NCBI GenBank assembly: GCA_900315945.1
Contig: ONAZ01000008.1
Span: 32,541 to 96,540 of the forward strand
Source of the DNA: an uncultured Lachnospiraceae bacterium
GTDB lineage: Bacteria > Bacillota > Clostridia > Lachnospirales > Lachnospiraceae
Direction of reading: 5' to 3'
Length of the DNA stretch: 64,000 nucleotides
Numbering within the stretch: the stretch's first letter is position 1; every line of letters begins with the position of its first letter. The notes beneath the pieces are model-generated. The model did no database searches and was not told where the DNA came from. It saw only the letters and a list, made by a program, of their open reading frames with translations. Shown in pieces: positions 1 to 9,405 of this stretch. Position numbers and translations under genes: made by a program.

Positions 1-2
1 AG

Positions 3-1343
3 GTAAGCGTAGTTGATGATTTCTATGCACTTGGTGGGGACTCTATGAAATCCATGCTTTTTATAACAGCATGTAATGAAATGGGAGTTAATATAACATC
101 TAAGGCTTTATATGATTATAGAACGCCACGAGAAATTTCTATACATTACGAAATAATAGATACAGTATCTCAGATGGATACTATTGATGAAGAAGCACGA
201 CAAAAGAAGTGGCCGCTTTTTCTCGCTCAGAAGGCGAATCTGGCATTTGGACGAAGAAGTGAAGAACTTAATTCTATGAATATTCCTTCCTTATATAGAT
301 TGAAAAAGGATGTGGATATAGGGAGATTAAGAAAAGCTGTTGTAAAAGTATTAGATGCTCACCCTGGAATGAGAATTAGAATTGTTAAAGAAGAACAATT
401 CTATCAGATGTATGAAGAAAGCTATGGGCCAGATTGTAATATTATAGAGATTGATAAATCAGAGCTTGATAATGTAATTAAGAAGCTATATAGTCCATTT
501 AACATATTCAAAGAGAGACTATACTGTTGCAATATATATAAGACTGAGGAAGCAAATTATTTCTTTATGAGTATTCACCATGTTATTTCAGATGGTACAT
601 CTCGCAAATTACTTCTTAATCAAATTGCTAAGGCATATGTAGATGAAGACTATATTGTTCCCAAAGATTATTATTTCTATCTTCTGACGAAAAGGTTTGA
701 AGAAGAAAGATGGGGCAAAGTATTAGATGAAAGTGATAGGTCTAATATAATTGATTATGATCATGATTATGATGGAAGACAAGGAGCAAATATATACGAA
801 GCAGGTATAGCTCCTTTTGATGAGTCAAGAGATGGTAGCTTCTTTGTTGCAGCACTGGCAATGGCAATTGCAAAATACAATGGTAGAGACAGAGTTGTGA
901 TTAAGGAAGTATTTAATGGAAGAAACGAACTATACACGAGAAATATAGCTGGAGAATTGGCTATAGGTGTTACTATAGAAGTTGAGATTACAGAAGATAA
1001 AAGCTTTGAGGATATTAGAGATGAGATAAGAATGCAAGAACTCTACGAATCAACTCATCCACCTAATAGAGCAGTTGAGAGTAAAAACGGAGCCATTGGT
1101 ATTCGATTCAATTATCAAAAGGGAACTGTTGATAAGACTGGTTTTGAAGATTTATCTGATGAAAATCTTATTAATATGCCAAGAGAAAAAACAATGAATG
1201 GAACTTTCAGCTTTAATATTATTGAAACAGATAAGAAGAATACCGTTGATGCCTTAATGCTTTATGCAACATCAAAATACGATATGTCTAGCATGCGACA
1301 GGTTATGGATATGTTCTTGGAAAATGTAAGAGCAAATCTCTAA
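3..1343 (+). CDS. NRPS C-terminal part: carrier protein end plus condensation-like domain (5' truncated)
   Basis: The reading frame is already open at the window edge, so the start lies upstream. The first residues read DDFYALGGDSM, the 4'-phosphopantetheine attachment motif of a peptidyl carrier protein, with Ser just before the first internal Met. After the carrier end comes a condensation-type domain of about 380 residues with an intact HHVISDG active-site motif (HHxxxDG) near base 575. No thioesterase follows, so this is the terminal module and release may be by the C domain. An Sfp-type PPTase that could activate the carrier lies at 17.2 kb, but it is not in the same operon. Product unknown. 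Confidence 0.85.
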   Translation, partial: VSVVDDFYALGGDSMKSMLFITACNEMGVNITSKALYDYRTPREISIHYEIIDTVSQMDTIDEEARQKKWPLFLAQKANLAFGRRSEELNSMNIPSLYRLKKDVDIGRLRKAVVKVLDAHPGMRIRIVKEEQFYQMYEESYGPDCNIIEIDKSELDNVIKKLYSPFNIFKERLYCCNIYKTEEANYFFMSIHHVISDGTSRKLLLNQIAKAYVDEDYIVPKDYYFYLLTKRFEEERWGKVLDESDRSNIIDYDHDYDGRQGANIYEAGIAPFDESRDGSFFVAALAMAIAKYNGRDRVVIKEVFNGRNELYTRNIAGELAIGVTIEVEITEDKSFEDIRDEIRMQELYESTHPPNRAVESKNGAIGIRFNYQKGTVDKTGFEDLSDENLINMPREKTMNGTFSFNIIETDKKNTVDALMLYATSKYDMSSMRQVMDMFLENVRANL

Positions 1344-1358
1344 TTTATCTTGATTTTG

Positions 1359-1387
1359 TTGACATGAATTATTAAAAGTAATAATAT
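1359..1387 (+). promoter_or_regulatory. Predicted sigma-A promoter for the symporter gene
   Basis: TTGACA (1359-1364) and TAATAT (1382-1387) are separated by 17 bases. The start point would fall near 1394, inside the 5' arm of the terminator that follows, so new transcripts would escape termination while read-through from the NRPS gene is stopped. Confidence 0.55.
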
Positions 1388-1390
1388 TTA

Positions 1391-1421
1391 CTTCGGCGTG
1401 GTAATGCGCCGAAGTTTTTTT
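1391..1421 (+). terminator. Rho-independent terminator of the NRPS operon
   Basis: CTTCGGCG (1391-1398) pairs perfectly with CGCCGAAG (1407-1414) and is followed by a run of seven T. Confidence 0.85.
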
Positions 1422-1449
1422 ATGCATACAATTTGTGGAGGAAAATGTA

Positions 1450-3027
1450 ATGACAATCGTGTTATGTTCAATATTTCTAATTGTATTCTTCGCTGTAATG
1501 ATTACTGTTGGTTTTGTTACTAGAAAGAACGCAAGAGATGTTAATGGATTTGTACTTGGTGGTAGAAATGTAGGACCATGGCTTACAGCCTTTGCCTTTG
1601 GTACATCATACTTTTCTGCAGTAATCTTTGTTGGTTATGCAGGACAGTTTGGATGGAACTTTGGACTTGCTTCGACCTGGGCAGGTCTTGGTAATGCCCT
1701 AATTGGTTCTTTGCTTGCATGGAGAATACTTGGACGTAGAACAAGAATTATGACCCAGTCACTTGATTCTAAGACAATGCCAGATTATTTCGAGAAGAGA
1801 TATGGTAGTAAGGCAATCAAGATTGTTGCTTCTATTATAGTATTTATATTTTTGATTCCATATACTGCTTCATTATATAATGGCTTATCTAGTTTATTTG
1901 GAATGGTATTTGATATTCCTTACTGGGTTATTATTGTAGTTATGGCTGTGCTTACAGGAATATATGTTGTATTTGGTGGATATATGGCAACAGCTATTAA
2001 TGATTTTATTCAAGGAATTATAATGCTAATAGGAATCATTGCTGTTATTGCTGCAGTATTAAATGATAATGGTGGAATTCTTGAGGCATCTAAGAGGTTA
2101 TCAGAGATTCCAGCAGAAGGATGGACTAGTGGAGCATATTCGTCATTCCTTGGACCAGATCCATTATCTCTGTTGTTTGTAGTATTATTAACTTCTCTTG
2201 GTACATGGGGACTTCCTCAGATGGTTGGTAAATTCTATGCTATTAAGAGTGAGAACGATATACAAAAAGGTACAACTATTTCTACTATATTTGCAATTGT
2301 GGTAGCTGGTGGTTGTTATTTCCTTGGTGGCTTTGGAAGACTATATGCAGATAAGATTCAATATAGAGATAATGGTGCTCCTTTATTTGATTCCATTATT
2401 CCGTCTATGCTTTCCACTTTGCCTGGAATAATAGTTGCTATTGTAATAGTGCTTGTTCTGTCTGCTTCAATGTCAACCTTGTCATCTCTTGTATTAACTT
2501 CTAGTTCAACATTTACACTAGATGTAATTAAGCCGGCATATAAGAAAGGTCTAGATGAGAAGAAGCAGGTTAGTATAATGAGAATTCTACTAATCTTCTT
2601 TATAGCAGTATCAGCAGTAATAGCTATAATAAAAGATTCCTACCCTGGACTTACATTTATTGCGCAAATGATGGGTGTATCATGGGGAGCACTTGCAGGA
2701 GCCTTCCTTGCACCATTTTTATATGGATTATATTGGAAGAAGACAAGTAAAGTATCTGTTGCTGTGTGCTTTGTATGGGGATGCTCACTTGCAATATTCC
2801 AGTTTATTATATCAATGACAGGAATAGATGTATCATCATGGGGACCAGTACTTGGTTTCATATTCAAGTCTTCAATTAACTCTGGCGTTGTGGCAATGGT
2901 AGGTGGACTTATAATAGTACCGATTGTTACTCTTGTAACTAAGAAGCCTGATAAAGAAGAAATGGACAAGATGTTTGAATGCTTTGATGAGAAGGTTTCA
3001 GTACCTAAGAAGGAAGCTTTGGATTAA
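1450..3027 (+). CDS. Sodium:solute symporter (SSS family)
   Basis: Secondary transporter of the SSS family (PutP/PanF-like) with about 13 hydrophobic segments; the substrate cannot be told from sequence. The N-terminal GGRNVGPWLTAFAFGTSYFS stretch is the conserved Na+-site region of the family, and the length of 525 residues is typical. I chose ATG 1450 because GGAGG at 1437-1441 is well spaced for it; an upstream in-frame GTG at 1435 overlaps that ribosome site. The gene is flanked by its own promoter and a terminator-like hairpin, so it is probably monocistronic. The last 30 residues are charged and cytoplasmic. Confidence 0.85.
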   Translation: MTIVLCSIFLIVFFAVMITVGFVTRKNARDVNGFVLGGRNVGPWLTAFAFGTSYFSAVIFVGYAGQFGWNFGLASTWAGLGNALIGSLLAWRILGRRTRIMTQSLDSKTMPDYFEKRYGSKAIKIVASIIVFIFLIPYTASLYNGLSSLFGMVFDIPYWVIIVVMAVLTGIYVVFGGYMATAINDFIQGIIMLIGIIAVIAAVLNDNGGILEASKRLSEIPAEGWTSGAYSSFLGPDPLSLLFVVLLTSLGTWGLPQMVGKFYAIKSENDIQKGTTISTIFAIVVAGGCYFLGGFGRLYADKIQYRDNGAPLFDSIIPSMLSTLPGIIVAIVIVLVLSASMSTLSSLVLTSSSTFTLDVIKPAYKKGLDEKKQVSIMRILLIFFIAVSAVIAIIKDSYPGLTFIAQMMGVSWGALAGAFLAPFLYGLYWKKTSKVSVAVCFVWGCSLAIFQFIISMTGIDVSSWGPVLGFIFKSSINSGVVAMVGGLIIVPIVTLVTKKPDKEEMDKMFECFDEKVSVPKKEALD

Positions 3028-3034
3028 AATTATT

Positions 3035-3075
3035 GATGGCATGGTCAATAAATTAATGATGGCATGGTCAATAAA
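3035..3075 (+). repeat. Two 18-bp direct repeats upstream of the str promoter
   Basis: GATGGCATGGTCAATAAA occurs at 3035-3052 and again at 3058-3075, a 23-bp period. It ends just before the -35 box of the str operon, so it may be an upstream binding site or a local slippage duplication. Confidence 0.7.
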
Positions 3076-3079
3076 ACTC

Positions 3080-3108
3080 TTGACACTTGAGTATAAAGCA
3101 ATTATAAT
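3080..3108 (+). promoter_or_regulatory. str operon promoter
   Basis: Consensus TTGACA (3080-3085), 17-base spacer, TATAAT (3103-3108), as expected for a strongly expressed translation operon. Confidence 0.85.
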
Positions 3109-3148
3109 ATTCTAGCGTGCGTTTCTGCGTGCGCTAGAATTTTTATTT
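3109..3148 (+). terminator. Hairpin with T-rich tail between symporter gene and rpsL
   Basis: ATTCTAGCG (3109-3117) pairs with CGCTAGAAT (3132-3140), followed by TTTTATTTT. The predicted start of the str promoter (about 3115) lies in the 5' arm. The hairpin can therefore stop transcripts from upstream but should not form fully in str transcripts. A leader attenuator is the alternative reading. Confidence 0.65.
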
Positions 3149-3169
3149 TAGAATAAGGAGGTGAAAATA

Positions 3170-3589
3170 ATGCCAACATTTAACCAGTTAGTAAGAAAGG
3201 GTCGTTCGACTTCAGCTAAGAAGTCTACATCACCAGCTCTTCAAAAGGGTTACAACTCACTTCAGAAGAAGCCAACTGATAATCCTTCTCCACAGAAGCG
3301 TGGTGTATGTACTGCTGTTAAGACTGCTACACCTAAGAAGCCTAACTCAGCACTTCGTAAGATTGCCAGAGTTCGTCTTTCTAACGGAATCGAAGTAACA
3401 AGCTACATTCCAGGTGAAGGTCACAACTTACAGGAGCATAGCGTTGTTCTTATTCGTGGTGGAAGAGTAAAGGATTTACCTGGTACTCGTTATCACGTAA
3501 TCAGAGGAACACTTGATACTGCAGGAGTTGCTAACAGAAAGCAAGCCCGTTCTAAGTATGGTGCTAAGAAGCCAAAGGATTCTAAGTAA
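3170..3589 (+). CDS. rpsL: 30S ribosomal protein S12
   Basis: Decoding-centre protein of the small subunit, 139 residues, matching the family. The conserved [11 protein letters not shown] and [14 protein letters not shown] segments are present, with Lys at both positions where streptomycin-resistance changes usually fall. ATG 3170 is preferred over the in-frame GTG at 3161 because AAGGAGG lies directly upstream. First gene of the str operon, followed 115 bases later by rpsG. Confidence 0.98.
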   Translation: MPTFNQLVRKGRSTSAKKSTSPALQKGYNSLQKKPTDNPSPQKRGVCTAVKTATPKKPNSALRKIARVRLSNGIEVTSYIPGEGHNLQEHSVVLIRGGRVKDLPGTRYHVIRGTLDTAGVANRKQARSKYGAKKPKDSK

Positions 3590-3659
3590 TAATGGGTAAT
3601 CACGCGTTAAATGTTGATTTTATTTTCATCATGAAATAAATCAGCACGAACACCGTTAA

Positions 3660-4175
<516 letters not shown>

Positions 4176-4232
4176 TACTATTAGAGAAATTAAAGCATAT
4201 TTTAACTTATATAAAAATAGGAGGAAAAAATC

Positions 4233-6350
4233 TTGGCTGGAAGAGAATATCCGTTAGAGAGAACTAGAAATATCGGAATTATGGCTCATATTGATGCTGG
4301 TAAGACAACAACAACTGAGCGTATTCTATATTATACTGGTGTTAATTATAAGATCGGTGAAACTCATGATGGTTCAGCTACAATGGACTGGATGGAGCAG
4401 GAACAAGAGAGAGGTATTACAATCACTTCTGCTGCTACAACTTGTCACTGGACACTTCAAGAGAACAATAAGCCTAAGAAAGGCGCTGAAGAGCACCGTA
4501 TCAATATTATTGATACTCCAGGTCACGTTGACTTTACAGTTGAAGTTGAGAGATCACTTCGTGTATTAGACGGTGCCGTTGGTGTATTCTGTGCTAAGGG
4601 TGGTGTTGAGCCTCAGTCAGAAAATGTTTGGCGTCAGGCTGACACATACAATGTACCAAGAATGGCATTTATTAATAAGATGGATATCTTAGGTGCAGAC
4701 TTTTATGGTGCTGTAGACCAGATTCGTGAACGTCTTGGTAAGAATGCTATCGTTCTTCAATTACCAATTGGTAAGGAAGATGATTTCAAAGGTATCATTG
4801 ACCTATTCGAAATGAAGGCATATATCTATAATGATGATAAAGGTGAAGATATCTCAATCGTAGACATCCCTGATGATATGAAAGATGATGCTGAACTTTA
4901 TCGTACAGAATTAATAGAGAAGGTTTGTGAATTAGACGATGATCTAATGATGCAATACCTTGAAGGCGAAGAGGTTGCAGTTGATGATCTTAAGGCTGCA
5001 CTTCGTAAAGGTACATGTGAATGTACAGCAGTACCTGTATGTTGCGGAACAGCTTATCGTAATAAGGGTGTACAGAAGTTACTTGATGCTATCGTTGAAT
5101 TTATGCCATCACCACTTGACATCCCAGCTATTAAGGGTGTTGATATGGATGGAAATGAGACAGAGAGACACTCATCTGATGATGAACCATTCTCTGCATT
5201 AGCATTTAAGATTATGACAGACCCATTCGTAGGTAAGCTTGCATTCTTCCGTGTATATTCAGGAACAATGAATTCTGGTTCTTATGTACTTAATGCTACT
5301 AAGAATAAGAAGGAAAGAGTAGGACGTATCCTACAGATGCATGCTAATAAGAGAGAAGAATTAGACAAGGTTTATTCTGGAGATATTGCTGCAGCAGTTG
5401 GATTTAAGGTTACATCAACTGGTGATACAATTTGTGATGAGCAGCATCCAGTTATCCTAGAGTCTATGGAATTCCCTGAGCCAGTTATTGAGCTTGCTAT
5501 TGAGCCTAAGACTAAGGCTGGACAGCAGAAGATGGGTGAAGCTTTAGCAAAGCTTGCTGAGGAAGATCCAACATTTAGAGCTCATACAGATTCTGAAACA
5601 GGTCAGACAATTATTGCTGGTATGGGTGAGCTTCACTTAGAGATTATCGTTGATAGACTACTTCGTGAATTCAAGGTAGAGGCTAACGTAGGTGCTCCTC
5701 AAGTTGCTTACAAGGAGACATTTACTAAGGCTGTTGATCAGGAATACAAGTACGCTAAGCAGTCTGGTGGTCGTGGTCAGTATGGTCACTGTAAAGTTAA
5801 ATTCGAGCCTATGGATGCTAATGCTGATGAAGTATTCAAGTTCGAGTCTACTGTAGTAGGTGGTAACATTCCTAAGGAATATATTCCTGCTGTAGGCGAA
5901 GGTATTGAAGAAGCTGCAAAATCAGGTATCCTTTGTGGATTCCCAGTACTTGGTATCCATGCAACTGTATATGATGGTTCGTATCATGAAGTCGATTCTT
6001 CAGAAATGGCATTCCACATTGCAGGTTCTATGTGTTTCAAGGAAGCAATGGCAAAGGCTGATCCAGTATTATTAGAGCCTATCATGAAGGTAGATGTTAC
6101 TATGCCTGAAGAGTATATGGGCGACGTTATTGGTGATATTAATGCCAGACGTGGTCGTATCGAGGGTATGGATGACCTTGGCGGCGGTAAGATTGTTCAT
6201 GGATATGTTCCGCTTGCTGAAATGTTTGGTTATTCAACTGATCTTCGTTCAAGAACACAGGGTCGTGGTAACTATTCAATGTTCTTTGAGAAGTATGAGC
6301 CAGTTCCTAAGTCAGTACAGGATAAGCTTATATCTAACAAGGATAAATAA
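4233..6350 (+). CDS. fusA: Elongation factor G
   Basis: Translocation GTPase, 705 residues. It shows the P-loop AHIDAGKTT, the G3 motif DTPGH and the G4 motif NKMD, followed by domains II-V. It starts at TTG 4233 behind TAGGAGG; no ATG near this position fits the conserved N-terminus ([20 protein letters not shown]). Third gene of the str operon. A separate promoter drives tuf downstream. Confidence 0.98.
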   Translation: MAGREYPLERTRNIGIMAHIDAGKTTTTERILYYTGVNYKIGETHDGSATMDWMEQEQERGITITSAATTCHWTLQENNKPKKGAEEHRINIIDTPGHVDFTVEVERSLRVLDGAVGVFCAKGGVEPQSENVWRQADTYNVPRMAFINKMDILGADFYGAVDQIRERLGKNAIVLQLPIGKEDDFKGIIDLFEMKAYIYNDDKGEDISIVDIPDDMKDDAELYRTELIEKVCELDDDLMMQYLEGEEVAVDDLKAALRKGTCECTAVPVCCGTAYRNKGVQKLLDAIVEFMPSPLDIPAIKGVDMDGNETERHSSDDEPFSALAFKIMTDPFVGKLAFFRVYSGTMNSGSYVLNATKNKKERVGRILQMHANKREELDKVYSGDIAAAVGFKVTSTGDTICDEQHPVILESMEFPEPVIELAIEPKTKAGQQKMGEALAKLAEEDPTFRAHTDSETGQTIIAGMGELHLEIIVDRLLREFKVEANVGAPQVAYKETFTKAVDQEYKYAKQSGGRGQYGHCKVKFEPMDANADEVFKFESTVVGGNIPKEYIPAVGEGIEEAAKSGILCGFPVLGIHATVYDGSYHEVDSSEMAFHIAGSMCFKEAMAKADPVLLEPIMKVDVTMPEEYMGDVIGDINARRGRIEGMDDLGGGKIVHGYVPLAEMFGYSTDLRSRTQGRGNYSMFFEKYEPVPKSVQDKLISNKDK

Positions 6351-6377
6351 AAATATTGTACAAAACTAAATTTTGTG

Positions 6378-6406
6378 TTGAAAAAAAAGATTATTTTCTA
6401 TATAAT
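6378..6406 (+). promoter_or_regulatory. tuf promoter
   Basis: TTGAAA (6378-6383), 17-base spacer, TATAAT (6401-6406) in the 146-base gap between fusA and tuf. A short perfect inverted repeat, TTCTATA/TATAGAA (6426-6441), lies in the leader. Confidence 0.8.
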
Positions 6407-6496
6407 CAATTTTAACCGAGTGTCGTTCTATAAATATAGAATGATAGGTCATTATAACGTATCGAATTCATATCTATTGTAAGGAGGAATTATAAA

Positions 6497-7684
6497 ATGG
6501 CAAAAGAGAAATTCGAGAGAACTAAACCACATTGTAACATAGGTACCATTGGTCACGTAGATCATGGTAAGACAACTTTAACAGCAGCTATCACTAAGAC
6601 TCTTGCTGCAAGAGTAGAAGGTAACGCTGCAGTAGATTTTGAGAATATCGATAAGGCTCCAGAAGAGAGAGAAAGAGGTATCACAATTTCTACAGCTCAC
6701 GTTGAGTATGAGACAGCAAAGCGTCACTATGCACACGTTGACTGCCCAGGCCATGCTGACTATGTAAAGAACATGATCACTGGTGCTGCTCAGATGGATG
6801 GTGCTATCCTTGTTGTTGCTGCAACTGATGGTGTTATGGCTCAGACTAAGGAGCATATCCTTCTTTCTCGTCAGGTAGGTGTACCTAATATCGTAGTATT
6901 CTTAAATAAGTGCGATATGGTTGACGATGAAGAGCTTATCGAATTAGTTGAAATGGAAGTAACAGAGCAATTAGAGGAATATGGGTTCACAGATTGCCCA
7001 ATCGTTAAGGGTTCTGCTCTTAAGGCATTAGAGGATCCTAACAGCGAGTGGGGCGACAAGATTATGGAACTTATGGATACAGTTGATGAGACTATTCCAG
7101 ATCCTGTTCGTGAGACAGATAAGCCATTCTTAATGCCTGTAGAGGACGTATTCACAATCACAGGTCGTGGTACTGTTGCAACTGGTAGAGTAGAACGTGG
7201 TACTCTTCACCTTAATGATGAAGTTGAAATCATCGGTGTTAGAGAAGATATTCAGAAGACTGTTATTACAGGTATCGAGATGTTCAGAAAGCTTCTTGAT
7301 GAGGCTCAAGCTGGTGATAACATTGGTGCACTTCTTCGTGGTATCAACCGTGATCAGATCCAAAGAGGACAAGTACTTGCAGTACCTGGTTCTGTAAAGT
7401 GCCACACAAAGTTTACTGCTCAAGTATACGTATTAACAAAGGATGAAGGTGGACGTCATACTCCATTCTTCAACAACTATCGTCCACAGTTCTACTTCAG
7501 AACAACAGACGTAACTGGTGTATGTAACCTTCCTGATGGAACAGAGATGTGCATGCCTGGTGATAACGTAGAGATGACAATCGAGCTCATCCACCCAATC
7601 GCTATGGAGCAAGGTCTTACATTCGCTATCAGAGAAGGTGGACGTACAGTAGGATCTGGTAAGGTTGCTTCAATTATCGAGTAA
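6497..7684 (+). CDS. tuf: Elongation factor Tu
   Basis: Delivers aminoacyl-tRNA to the ribosome as a GTP complex. The 395 residues show GHVDHGKT (P-loop), DCPGH and NKCD, then the two beta-barrel domains. It starts at ATG 6497 behind AAGGAGG. Last gene of the str operon, with its own internal promoter and a strong terminator. Confidence 0.98.
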   Translation: MAKEKFERTKPHCNIGTIGHVDHGKTTLTAAITKTLAARVEGNAAVDFENIDKAPEERERGITISTAHVEYETAKRHYAHVDCPGHADYVKNMITGAAQMDGAILVVAATDGVMAQTKEHILLSRQVGVPNIVVFLNKCDMVDDEELIELVEMEVTEQLEEYGFTDCPIVKGSALKALEDPNSEWGDKIMELMDTVDETIPDPVRETDKPFLMPVEDVFTITGRGTVATGRVERGTLHLNDEVEIIGVREDIQKTVITGIEMFRKLLDEAQAGDNIGALLRGINRDQIQRGQVLAVPGSVKCHTKFTAQVYVLTKDEGGRHTPFFNNYRPQFYFRTTDVTGVCNLPDGTEMCMPGDNVEMTIELIHPIAMEQGLTFAIREGGRTVGSGKVASIIE

Positions 7685-7716
7685 TCATTACTGACACCTC
7701 GCAAAGCTAGATTTTA

Positions 7717-7754
7717 TAAGGGTTTCGGGCTTCGGCTCGGAACCCTTATTTTTT
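7717..7754 (+). terminator. Terminator after tuf
   Basis: A 14-bp stem (7717-7730 with 7735-7748) capped by a TTCG tetraloop and followed by six T. Confidence 0.95.
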
Positions 7755-7763
7755 GTATGGCAA

Positions 7764-7794
7764 ATAAAAAACCAAGGATGAAAATCATCCTTGG
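7764..7794 (-). terminator. Terminator of the reverse-strand lipoprotein gene
   Basis: CCAAGGATGA (7772-7781) and TCATCCTTGG (7785-7794) form a perfect stem. On the minus strand it is followed by a T run, the complement of the A run at 7765-7771. Confidence 0.85.
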
Positions 7795-7811
7795 CTACAA
7801 TTTGGCTACAT

Positions 7812-8258
7812 TTATTTTTCTCTTGTATGATATATGTCGCGACCTTGAGAATCTGTAACGATTAATGTGTTTCCGTTAATTGAATACTTAAACTCTTTTG
7901 GCTTTGCACCCTCTAAGGTGTATATAATTTTGTCTCCTTGTAATTGATATGTGAAGTTATAGTTCATGTTTCCAAGTCTATCTACTAACACTCCTGTGCC
8001 ATTAGGATTAAATGTGTAAGAGAAATCAGCATCATAATCAAAACCTTTCTCATACTTCCATGTTCCAACGATGCTATTAGATGCGTTATCCGTTGTGTTC
8101 GTATTATTAGCGGCTACGGTTGTCTTAGTATCATTACTAGAAGCATTCGTCGTTGTATTACCCTTATTGTCTGAATTACTGCAGCTACATCCTGCAACTA
8201 CCATTCCTAGTGCTAATACAGTAACTAAAGCAATAATTATTTTACTTGTTTTCTTCAT
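7812..8258 (-). CDS. Small lipoprotein with lipocalin-like C-terminal domain
   Basis: 148 residues. The N-terminal signal peptide ends in the lipobox VAGC, so the mature protein is anchored by Cys24 on the outer face of the membrane. A Thr/Asn/Ser-rich linker follows, then a domain of about 80 residues beginning SIVGTWKYEKG with alternating beta strands, like lipocalin-like/DUF5640 domains of Lachnospiraceae. Function unknown. The ribosome site on the minus strand is AGGGGGG, about 10 bases before ATG. Single gene with its own terminator. Confidence 0.8.
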   Translation of the reverse strand: MKKTSKIIIALVTVLALGMVVAGCSCSNSDNKGNTTTNASSNDTKTTVAANNTNTTDNASNSIVGTWKYEKGFDYDADFSYTFNPNGTGVLVDRLGNMNYNFTYQLQGDKIIYTLEGAKPKEFKYSINGNTLIVTDSQGRDIYHTREK

Positions 8259-8360
8259 GATAATTTCCCCCCTTCATCATATTATATGTTGATATGAATT
8301 TATCATATAATAATAAGCTATACAACAGTTTGTGCATATTCGGTCGTTTTTTGTTCCTAA

Positions 8361-8398
8361 ATGTCGCAATTTTATATTATAATGTGTAAATAAAAGTG
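8361..8398 (+). promoter_or_regulatory. Promoter copy 1 of a shared 38-bp element
   Basis: ATGTCGCA box, then TATAAT at 8378-8383. The 38 bases differ at only five positions from 9285-9322 upstream of the leader-peptide genes. Neither copy has a recognisable -35 box, which suggests activator dependence. Confidence 0.6.
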
Positions 8399-8448
8399 AT
8401 CAAACGGTTGATTATTTTTTAAGTAAAGAATATAACAACAGAAACAGA

Positions 8449-8490
8449 ACCCAACACGCCTCTCAATGATGCGGACCACGTTGGGTCTTT
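8449..8490 (+). ncRNA. AbiF-type RNA hairpin upstream of the abi remnant
   Basis: ACCCAAC (8449-8455) pairs with GTTGGGT (8480-8486) around a CGCC...GCGGACCAC core, followed by CTTTTGATTTTT. Layout and sequence resemble, from memory, the abiF RNA motif found just upstream of Abi_2-family genes. The position 27 bases before an Abi_2-like open frame supports this. The exact 5' end is not known; a promoter lies at 8361-8398. Confidence 0.55.
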
Positions 8491-8512
8491 TGATTTTTAA
8501 GGAGAAGACTGT

Positions 8513-8680
8513 ATGGGAGAACGTAAAAAGCATCAGCCCCCTATGTCAATTGACGAACAAGTAGAAAATCTTAAGAGTATAGGGTTGTTTGTAAAAAAAT
8601 TAGAACAGCTATTTGAAAAGTATGAAAACGTGGATGTTAAGACAATGGGTTTTCCGGAAAAATGGAAGGAACTTTTATAA
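8513..8680 (+). pseudogene. Miniature Abi_2 (AbiF/AbiD-like) gene with central deletion
   Basis: An open frame of 55 codons starts at ATG 8513 with AAGGAG at 8499-8504. Residues 11-25 (MSIDEQVENLKSIGL) look like the conserved start of Abi_2 abortive-infection proteins. The last part (LFEKYENVDVKTMGFPEKW) looks like their C-terminus. The roughly 250 residues expected between them are absent, although the frame is kept. The likeliest reading is an in-frame internal deletion of a toxin gene that kept its upstream RNA; a small functional protein cannot be excluded. Confidence 0.6.
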
Positions 8681-8689
8681 AATCCAAAG

Positions 8690-8720
8690 GCTTTTGAGGT
8701 TTGCCTCAGAAGCTTTTTTT
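8690..8720 (+). terminator. Terminator after the abi remnant
   Basis: GCTTTTGAGG (8690-8699) pairs with CCTCAGAAGC (8704-8713), with one wobble pair, followed by seven T. Confidence 0.85.
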
Positions 8721-8758
8721 GTGCATAGTCTGTGTAAGCGTTTTTTATTATTTTTAAA

Positions 8759-8807
8759 GTCGCGGCGAAAGCCGCGACAATCCCGGATTCGCAGAGCGAA
8801 TCAGGGA
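8759..8807 (+). repeat. Two adjacent GC-rich hairpins
   Basis: 8759-8778 is a perfect 8-bp stem with a GAAA tetraloop. 8781-8807 is a stem of about 12 bp (TCCC.GATTCGC / GCGAATC.GGGA) with an AGA loop. They stand directly before the 73-bp repeat array and are far richer in GC than their surroundings. Confidence 0.8.
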
Positions 8808-9241
8808 TTTGTGCTTCAAAATCATTGCTATATTCAGGGCGAAGCGCCCAAAAATCAGTCCAAAAGCAATGAAAAGTCATCAAAAGCTTCAAAATCATTG
8901 CTTTATCCAGGGCGAAGCGCCCAAAAATCAGTCCAAAAGCAATGAAAAGTCATCAAAAGCTTCAAAATCATTGCTTTATTCAGGGCGAAGCGCCTAAAAA
9001 TCAGCCCCAAAGCAATGAAAAGCCCCTAAAAGCTTCAAAATCATTGCTTTATTCAGGGCGAAGCGCCCAAAAATCAGCCCAAAAGCAATGAAAAGCCCTT
9101 AAAAGCTTCAAAATCATTGCTTTATTCAGGGCGAAGCGCCCAGAAATCAGCCCAAAAGCAATGAAAAGTCATCAAAAGCTTCAAAATCATTGCTTTATCC
9201 AGGGCGAAGCACCTAGAAATCAGCCCAAAAGCAATTTGCAG
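8804..9241 (+). repeat. Six tandem copies of a 73-bp palindromic unit
   Basis: The phrase CAGGGCGAAG recurs at 8835, 8908, 8981, 9054, 9127 and 9200, exactly 73 bases apart. Each unit holds the inner hairpin GGGCGAAGCGCCC and an outer stem CATTGCTTT...AAAGCAATG. GGGATTTGTGCTTC stands at 8804 and again at 9242, i.e. 6 x 73 bases apart. The unit length is not a multiple of three, so the array is not a coding repeat. Confidence 0.9.
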
Positions 9242-9284
9242 GGGATTTGTGCTTCTGTTGAATTGTATAGAAAAATCTTCCAAT

Positions 9285-9322
9285 ATGTCGCATTTTAGTA
9301 TTATAATGTGTATATATAAGTG
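9285..9322 (+). promoter_or_regulatory. Promoter copy 2 of the shared 38-bp element
   Basis: Near-copy of 8361-8398 with ATGTCGCA and TATAAT (9302-9307). It lies about 85 bases upstream of the first leader-peptide gene. Confidence 0.6.
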
Positions 9323-9405
9323 TAAGAAGTAATTAATACTAAGTGGCAGTAATTGAGATGACGCTACTTTGTATAAGAAATACAATAAGTGAGGAGGGCA
9401 ATACT

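Noticed and set aside
6578..7704. Several open frames opposite or offset to tuf
   Set aside because: They are shadows of a highly codon-biased gene; EF-Tu is unambiguous in its own frame.
8804..9241. CRISPR array
   Set aside because: Units are contiguous with no unique spacers between them, each unit is 73 bp, and no cas gene is present.
8533..9385. Reverse-strand open frames of 121 and 87 codons across the 73-bp repeats
   Set aside because: They arise from the palindromic repeat, whose 73-base period would shift frame in each unit. They have no ribosome site and no resemblance to a folded protein.
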